From the NCBI GenBank assembly GCA_020851855.1, contig JADZBY010000105.1, forward strand, positions 1 to 17,735: a stretch of DNA of 17,735 bases, given 5' to 3'. Positions 14,801 to 17,735 of this stretch are shown here, one piece after another. The first letter of the stretch is position 1, and every line of letters begins with the position of its first letter. Made by a program: the position numbers and the translations under genes. The notes beneath the pieces are model-generated. The model saw nothing but the letters and a program-made list of their open reading frames with translations, was not told the origin of the DNA and made no database searches. The DNA is from Anaerolineae bacterium. GTDB lineage: Bacteria; Chloroflexota; Anaerolineae; Aggregatilineales; UBA2796.

Positions 14801-16251
14801 GCCAGGCTCAGGTGCTTGCCGCTCTCGTCGGCCAGAAAGATGCCGGTTTTGTCCGCGTAGCCGACCTCGATCACGATGGCGCACACCGTGTTCAGCACCT
14901 TGTCGAGGTCAATGCTTGCCGTGACCACCGACGACACGTTGTTGAGCAGCGCCAGCTTGTCGGCCAGCTCGTACACGCGGTTGTACAGGTTTGCGTTGCG
15001 CAACGCGCCCGCCGCCTGCGCTGCCACCGTCGAGAGCAGGGATAGCTCCGCCTGGCCAAACGCCTGGGGATTGTCGATGCTCTGGACCGCCAGCACGCCC
15101 AGCACTTCCTGATCGGCGATGAGCGGCACGCCCGCGTAACACAATGCGCCGAGGCCGAGGCGCTCAATGCCCATCCGCGCCAGCTGCCGGTCAACCGCGT
15201 CTACCGTCAGGCCGCTTATCAACACCGGCTTGCCCGTACGCAGGATGTAATCGGTCACACCGTTGGCCATCGGGCGCGATGGGTGAGGTTGTGGCACACC
15301 ATTTTGAATGAAGAACGGGAAATCGATGTGCTGCGATTCGGGATCGTAGATGGCAATCGAGAAGATCGGGATGTGCATCAGGCTCGACACCTGATCGTAC
15401 ACGCTCTGCAACAGCTCTGGGAGCGCCAGGCTGCTCGACAGCGCGCTGCTGATGCGGTTCAGGATGGCCAGTTCTTCCAGGCGCTGCTCGGTTTCAAGCT
15501 CGGAGCGGTCCAGCCGGCGGAGAAGCGCGCCGGAGATCAAGATGCCGCCCGTGAGGCTGAGCACAGTCCCGAACTGCTCGTCGAAGTAGGACGAGGCGAC
15601 CAACATACCCAGCAAGAAACTGACGGCATCGATCAGGAAGAAGCGAGGCAGCGCAGCGACGTGCCGCCGGTCCAGTGAGCGCCCCTCGAACACGCGCAGC
15701 GTCAGCATGACGAGGGCGGTATACAGCAAGGCAAAAGCCAGCGCCAGCACCACGTACATGCCGAAGCGGTCGAAGCGGATGGCGGTGAAAGGCAGCGGCT
15801 CGTCCAGGGCGACGTAGGGCAGGCCGACCACAAAAACGCACAGCCCCTTGACGCCAACATTCCAGATGACCGCAAGCACGGCTTCGCTGGCCGAGCGGCG
15901 TTGCTGGCGCAGCGGCTTCCACAGCAGCAGCCGGCCCACTTCGACCAGGGCGGCCCCTGCCGCCAGCACGATCAGCGTGGCCCACGCGCCCATCGCAAAA
16001 AAGGCGGCGACGGGGACCACGTTGAGCAGGCCCGAATACACGCCGGTGCGCGGGCGGAACTCCAGCAACCCCAACGCGACATACAAAAGGATGGCGAAGA
16101 TGATTCCGGCGGCGTCGTTGGCCGGCGAGCGTGTGTAGTGAGCGAGCAGTGCGCCCAGGGCGAGCGCTGCCAGAGCCGGGACGACGGCCAGCGCGAACCG
16201 GGCGAGGTTCGGTGGGGGAATCCGTTCGTGAGCGCCGGGCCGCGATGTCAT
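11866..16251 (-). CDS. giant membrane sensor histidine kinase: 7-8 TM, five GAF, PAS, HisKA, HATPase
   Basis: The product has 1461 residues. Hydrophobic helices fill about 16-247 (for example FALAVVPALAALALG, FGMYVVLALAFALLYTALVM), an uncharacterised 7-8 TM input module. Five GAF domains follow at about 271-420, 445-592, 618-750, 779-920 and 946-1085. Each ends in a helix with an N-A-[NRQ]-L motif (Asn419, 591, 748, 918, 1083), a spacing of 157-172. A PAS domain lies at about 1096-1220 (SARDGMVLIDQKG to LLVLRDVS). The kinase core has His1237 in VHDLRSP, N-box SNLLDNAIRHTP (1351-1362), G1 VDTGNGVP and G2 GRRGTGIGL (1419-1427). All catalytic boxes are intact. No receiver is fused, and no response regulator is nearby. 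It heads the minus-strand cluster. ATG 16251 has a weak ribosome-binding site, but the first helix starts suitably after it. Likely ligands of the GAFs cannot be told. Confidence 0.93.
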   Translation of the reverse strand: MTSRPGAHERIPPPNLARFALAVVPALAALALGALLAHYTRSPANDAAGIIFAILLYVALGLLEFRPRTGVYSGLLNVVPVAAFFAMGAWATLIVLAAGAALVEVGRLLLWKPLRQQRRSASEAVLAVIWNVGVKGLCVFVVGLPYVALDEPLPFTAIRFDRFGMYVVLALAFALLYTALVMLTLRVFEGRSLDRRHVAALPRFFLIDAVSFLLGMLVASSYFDEQFGTVLSLTGGILISGALLRRLDRSELETEQRLEELAILNRISSALSSSLALPELLQSVYDQVSSLMHIPIFSIAIYDPESQHIDFPFFIQNGVPQPHPSRPMANGVTDYILRTGKPVLISGLTVDAVDRQLARMGIERLGLGALCYAGVPLIADQEVLGVLAVQSIDNPQAFGQAELSLLSTVAAQAAGALRNANLYNRVYELADKLALLNNVSSVVTASIDLDKVLNTVCAIVIEVGYADKTGIFLADESGKHLSLAYAIGLSDDYIAQFQEIVHQDDGSGPIQILSQTEPVAISDVHADPRGRGWRSLAEVEGYTGLLAVPLVASEQVIGFLAMFYQQAHQFSKTELDLMNTLANQVAVAVANARLHEDTRARAYELSRLVDASRAFTSTLDLSDVAEKVFDELSDLLHPDSLTLRLLEPDGALVLLAQRGLNTPSRQTPPPSVELALQSGKSIMLPQDSADVDALHDQGLQSLLVIPLVSQEKAFGALSLGYRKARAVTGRQRQLVEAMVNQAATAIRNAQLFSQTDAELDNRVAELSSIEAISRKISGSLDLDAIIADVLETALQVTRADLCGFALVTEDPESLSLVERYRQGDLLPPIVQSVRRNEGVIGRVLRSGEIANIGDTDADPDYYPSSLPHMRSELCVPIINNGERVGALNVESSRRDGFTKSDERFLVNLAEHAAIALGNARLFNERQQQIETLIKLRNLSLELLSSSTLQEVMNLIVEYTLIIAQAKDVHLYLYDAATDTLTFGASLWLDGRQNVEASRPSRDGRTYQVVHSRRMLLIPVMRDIQAPGEFRTVGYGAIARIPLRRGDQVFGVLIITWRDAHYYTDNETRIFDLVASQAAIAIENARLFEEVRAGRDRMQLIMDSARDGMVLIDQKGTLALANRAAEHLLGYPLHHFTGQNVLRLIVRVRRELTGIPNLEFWIAQVRQMLAEVRASPTRLTRRAYQVQSGGTTRDVEEITLPVQGNEGETGGRLLVLRDVSQEMALKRFQDDMTDTLVHDLRSPALGIKGNLNFIRDLIEMEMYADLGTSIAAALDHVEMQLRLVDSLLDIRKLEAGQMLLHQNAVSLHAMVEKSIAARLSAANNEHIRVINRVPVDFPLVSIDEYLVSRVVSNLLDNAIRHTPSQGEVRIEVATEQVNGSLAQGYQARMAVVDTGNGVPVDMRERIFEKFVQVQGSALRGRRGTGIGLSFCKLAVEAHGGKIWVENGPEGGAAFVFTLPLAT

Positions 16252-16496
16252 GTACGCTTACCGTGCCGTCTCAGTACGCCTCGCAAACCAGGTGAAAGCC
16301 GTGCTGATCTGCCCGACGCGCCGCGCGCTACCTGAAATCGAAAGAGAGAAGCGGATGCAGCAAATTGTGGTCTGGCAGATTATGGGCGGCATCGGTGGCG
16401 TATCCGCTACCGCACCTGGCGCTGTGTGCATGGTCACTTTTTTCGTTCGCCAAGCCTAAAACGTTGGGAGAATCGCCTGTAAGCACTTTGTCTACT

Positions 16497-16524
16497 ATTA
16501 TAACCAACCCTGCCCAACACTCAA
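16497..16524 (-). promoter_or_regulatory. sigma70-type promoter for the kinase/TPR/dehydrogenase cluster
   Basis: Read on the minus strand, TTGAGT (16523-16518) or ATTGAG one base earlier, then a 16-17-base spacer, then a perfect TATAAT (16502-16497). Transcription would begin near 16490, leaving about 240 bases of leader before the kinase start. Confidence 0.6.
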
Positions 16525-16541
16525 TTTGCCGTGCCTGTCCC

Positions 16542-16570
16542 CGCGAGCAAATTCACGGAATTTTCGCGAG
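16542..16570. promoter_or_regulatory. candidate operator: inverted repeat between divergent promoters
   Basis: AAATTC (16549-16554) and GAATTT (16558-16563) are perfect inverted repeats around ACG. They are flanked by CGCGAG on the left (16542-16547) and TCGCGAG on the right (16564-16570), so the dyad extends with a small offset to about 29 bases. It lies about 18 bases upstream of the minus-strand -35, a position typical for an activator site, and about 60 bases upstream of the plus-strand -35. The regulator is unknown. Confidence 0.5.
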
Positions 16571-16631
16571 AGCCTCACATTCTTTTGCTCACCGGGCCGC
16601 CGCCGGGTAGGGCGTGTGCGGTGTCCGGCGC

Positions 16632-16659
16632 TGGCTTTGTCTGTCTGCTTGCCTATAAT
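16632..16659 (+). promoter_or_regulatory. candidate promoter of the PA14 gene
   Basis: A perfect TATAAT -10 (16654-16659) follows TGGCTT (16632-16637) at 16 bases, a weak -35. Transcription would start near 16666, giving a leader of about 177 bases that includes the hairpin described next. Confidence 0.5.
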
Positions 16660-16672
16660 AAGCTCAGAAGAT

Positions 16673-16736
16673 GTGAGTGAGATGGACATTCACGCCGGGC
16701 GCAGGGCAAAGGCCGATGGTTGCCCGAAAGCCCGGC
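16673..16736 (+). promoter_or_regulatory. structured 5' leader of the PA14 gene (riboswitch- or thermosensor-like)
   Basis: The core is a nested stem. GCCGGGC (16694-16700) pairs with GCCCGGC (16730-16736), and GGGCAA (16704-16709) pairs with TTGCCC (16720-16725). The internal loop is GCA opposite GAAA and the apical loop is about 10 bases. A smaller alternative hairpin, GTGAGT (16673-16678) with ATTCAC (16688-16693), lies just before it. ACGCC (16692-16696) could also pair with GGCGT (16738-16742), offering a second fold. It does not match a riboswitch class I can name. It lies about 106 bases before the start codon, so direct occlusion of the ribosome site is not obvious. Confidence 0.5.
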
Positions 16737-16842
16737 AGGCGTAGGGTATGGTCGGAATGGGCAAGATGGATTATCAGGTAGAATGATGAGCAGAGCAGGC
16801 GTGCGGATCGGTGGCTATTCACAAGGTTTGAGGAGCGCAGCG

Positions 16843-17735
16843 ATGTCCCAACGTGTCGCCCGTGGCGTAGCGGTCTTGATGTGCGTGGCGCTGCTGGCTG
16901 CCATGCTCGGCTTCGCGCAACCGGCGCAGGCGGCAGAAACGGGAACAAACTGGACGGGTTCCTACTACGCGAATCCCAACCTGCAGGGCGCGCCCGTCTT
17001 CACCCGCATCGATCCGGCGGTGATCTTCAACTGGGGGCCGAATCCACCGGGACCGGGCATCGGTTCACAGTTCTGGTCCGCCCGGTGGGTCGCTATCCAG
17101 TACATGAACGCGGGAACGTACCGCTTTCAGGTCACGGTGGATGACGGCGTGCGGCTGTACCTGGACGGCGTGCTGATTTTGGACCAGTGGCGCGCCCAGG
17201 CGGCGACGACCTATACCGTCGATGCGCAGGTGGCCGCCGGCAACCACGCCATTCAGGTGGACTATTTCCAGGCGGCGGGCGACGCGGTCATCTCCGTGAC
17301 CTGGCAATCGATCCTCGCCCCCAGCAGCTCGTGGACGGCGCAGTATTTCAACAACCCGCAGCTTGCCGGTGCGCCGGTCCTGACGCGCGCCGAATACCAG
17401 ATCAACTACGAGTGGGGCCTCGGCTCGCCGGACAACTTCACCGTCTTCCCGGACTATTTCAGCGCGCGCTGGACCGCCGTGATCCCGTTCCAGGCGGCCA
17501 CCTACCGCTTCCGTGTGGCGGTGGATGACGGCGTGCGGCTGTACATCGACGATGCGCTGGTCATCAACCAGTGGCAGATACAATCCCTGCGCGAATTTGT
17601 GATCGATGTGCCGCTCGCCGCCGGACTGCACACCATACGCCTCGAGTACTTCGAGTGGACCGAGCGGTCGACCATTCGCTTCAGTTACGAGGTGGCGGTC
17701 GGGCCGCCCATCCCGCCCGTAAGCGGCGAGTGGTA
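16843..17735 (+). CDS. secreted tandem PA14-domain protein (partial, runs off the window)
   Basis: The first 297 residues are visible. MSQRVARGVAVLMCVALLAA begins a Sec signal peptide with likely cleavage after AQPAQA (about residue 30). Two PA14-like beta modules follow: one from Trp37 (WTGSYYANPNLQGAPVFTR) and one from Trp164 (WTAQYFNNPQLAGAPVLTR). Each carries the family core, DDGVRLYLDGVLILDQW in the first and DDGVRLYIDDALVINQW in the second. A Pro-rich linker and SGEW at 294-297 suggest that a third unit begins at the edge, with a period of about 130. PA14 domains bind carbohydrates or occur in adhesins and surface enzymes. The catalytic or anchoring part, if any, lies outside. AGGAG (16831-16835) precedes ATG 16843 by 7 bases, so the start is firm. 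Confidence 0.92.
   Translation, partial: MSQRVARGVAVLMCVALLAAMLGFAQPAQAAETGTNWTGSYYANPNLQGAPVFTRIDPAVIFNWGPNPPGPGIGSQFWSARWVAIQYMNAGTYRFQVTVDDGVRLYLDGVLILDQWRAQAATTYTVDAQVAAGNHAIQVDYFQAAGDAVISVTWQSILAPSSSWTAQYFNNPQLAGAPVLTRAEYQINYEWGLGSPDNFTVFPDYFSARWTAVIPFQAATYRFRVAVDDGVRLYIDDALVINQWQIQSLREFVIDVPLAAGLHTIRLEYFEWTERSTIRFSYEVAVGPPIPPVSGEW
17137..17544 (+). repeat. direct nucleotide repeats within the PA14 gene
   Basis: A 24-base identical stretch occurs at 17137-17160 and 17521-17544. It encodes VDDGVRLY in both PA14 modules. The 384-base spacing equals one module, which points to a tandem duplication that is recent or kept homogeneous by conversion. Confidence 0.75.

Larger units (their letters stand above)
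16252..16842. other. divergent intergenic regulatory region (no gene)
   Basis: These 591 bases separate the large kinase gene (minus) from the PA14 gene (plus). Bases 16252-16490 would be a long untranslated leader for the kinase if the promoter at 16497-16524 is right; I see no strong structure there. A 69-codon plus-strand frame starting at 16250 lacks a ribosome-binding site and is not called. The middle holds two promoters and an inverted repeat, and the right part a structured leader, each listed separately. Confidence 0.7.

Noticed and set aside
16250..16459. 69-codon plus-strand frame in the divergent region
   Set aside because: No Shine-Dalgarno, no promoter in the right place, and no recognisable features; it would overlap the kinase start.
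16673..16742. class I cyclic-di-GMP riboswitch
   Set aside because: CACGC and AGGGCAAA resemble its first conserved block, but the second block (GGGACGCAAAGCC-like) and the tetraloop-receptor layout are missing. A covariance search would settle it.

Overview
The window is high-GC bacterial DNA. Several traits suggest a Chloroflexota member of the Anaerolineae type: a lipoprotein with a Thr/Pro-rich linker, a very large multi-GAF membrane kinase, many TPR proteins, a secreted PA14 protein, and interspersed palindromic repeats beginning CCCTCACCCCCTGG. This taxonomic guess is inference; no rRNA or marker gene is present.

Layout. Bases 1-660 hold no convincing gene, but carry one copy of a palindromic repeat (205-386) and a candidate promoter. 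Bases 675-5848 (+) form a peptide/nickel-type ABC importer operon in an unusual order: ATPase D, ATPase F, permease C, a small lipoprotein, permease B. No substrate-binding protein is in view. A second copy of the repeat (5858-6004) follows the last permease, so the operon lies between two copies. Bases 6152-8302 (+) encode a 716-residue all-TPR protein with its own sigma70-like promoter.

On the minus strand, from 16251 down to 8321, lie four genes read in this order: a 1461-residue sensor kinase (7-8 TM, five GAF, PAS, HisKA, HATPase), a short TPR-histidine kinase, a TPR protein with a Lys-rich tail, and a SerA-family dehydrogenase. The middle gene looks like a chimera. Its N-terminal TPRs resemble the downstream TPR gene, and its kinase half, including the last strand of a PAS domain, resembles the upstream kinase. 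No response regulator is present.

Bases 16252-16842 are a divergent regulatory region. It has a minus-strand promoter for the large kinase, a near-perfect inverted repeat that could be an operator, a plus-strand promoter, and a structured leader. The plus-strand transcript encodes a secreted tandem PA14-domain protein that runs off the window end.

Most notable points: the chimeric kinase lying between its two likely parents; replacement of the catalytic Arg (to His) and substrate-loop residues in the SerA homologue; the Cys-paired duplicated lipoprotein inside the importer operon together with a Cys-bearing insertion in permease B; the palindromic repeats, one with a second palindrome nested inside; and the folded leader before the PA14 gene.
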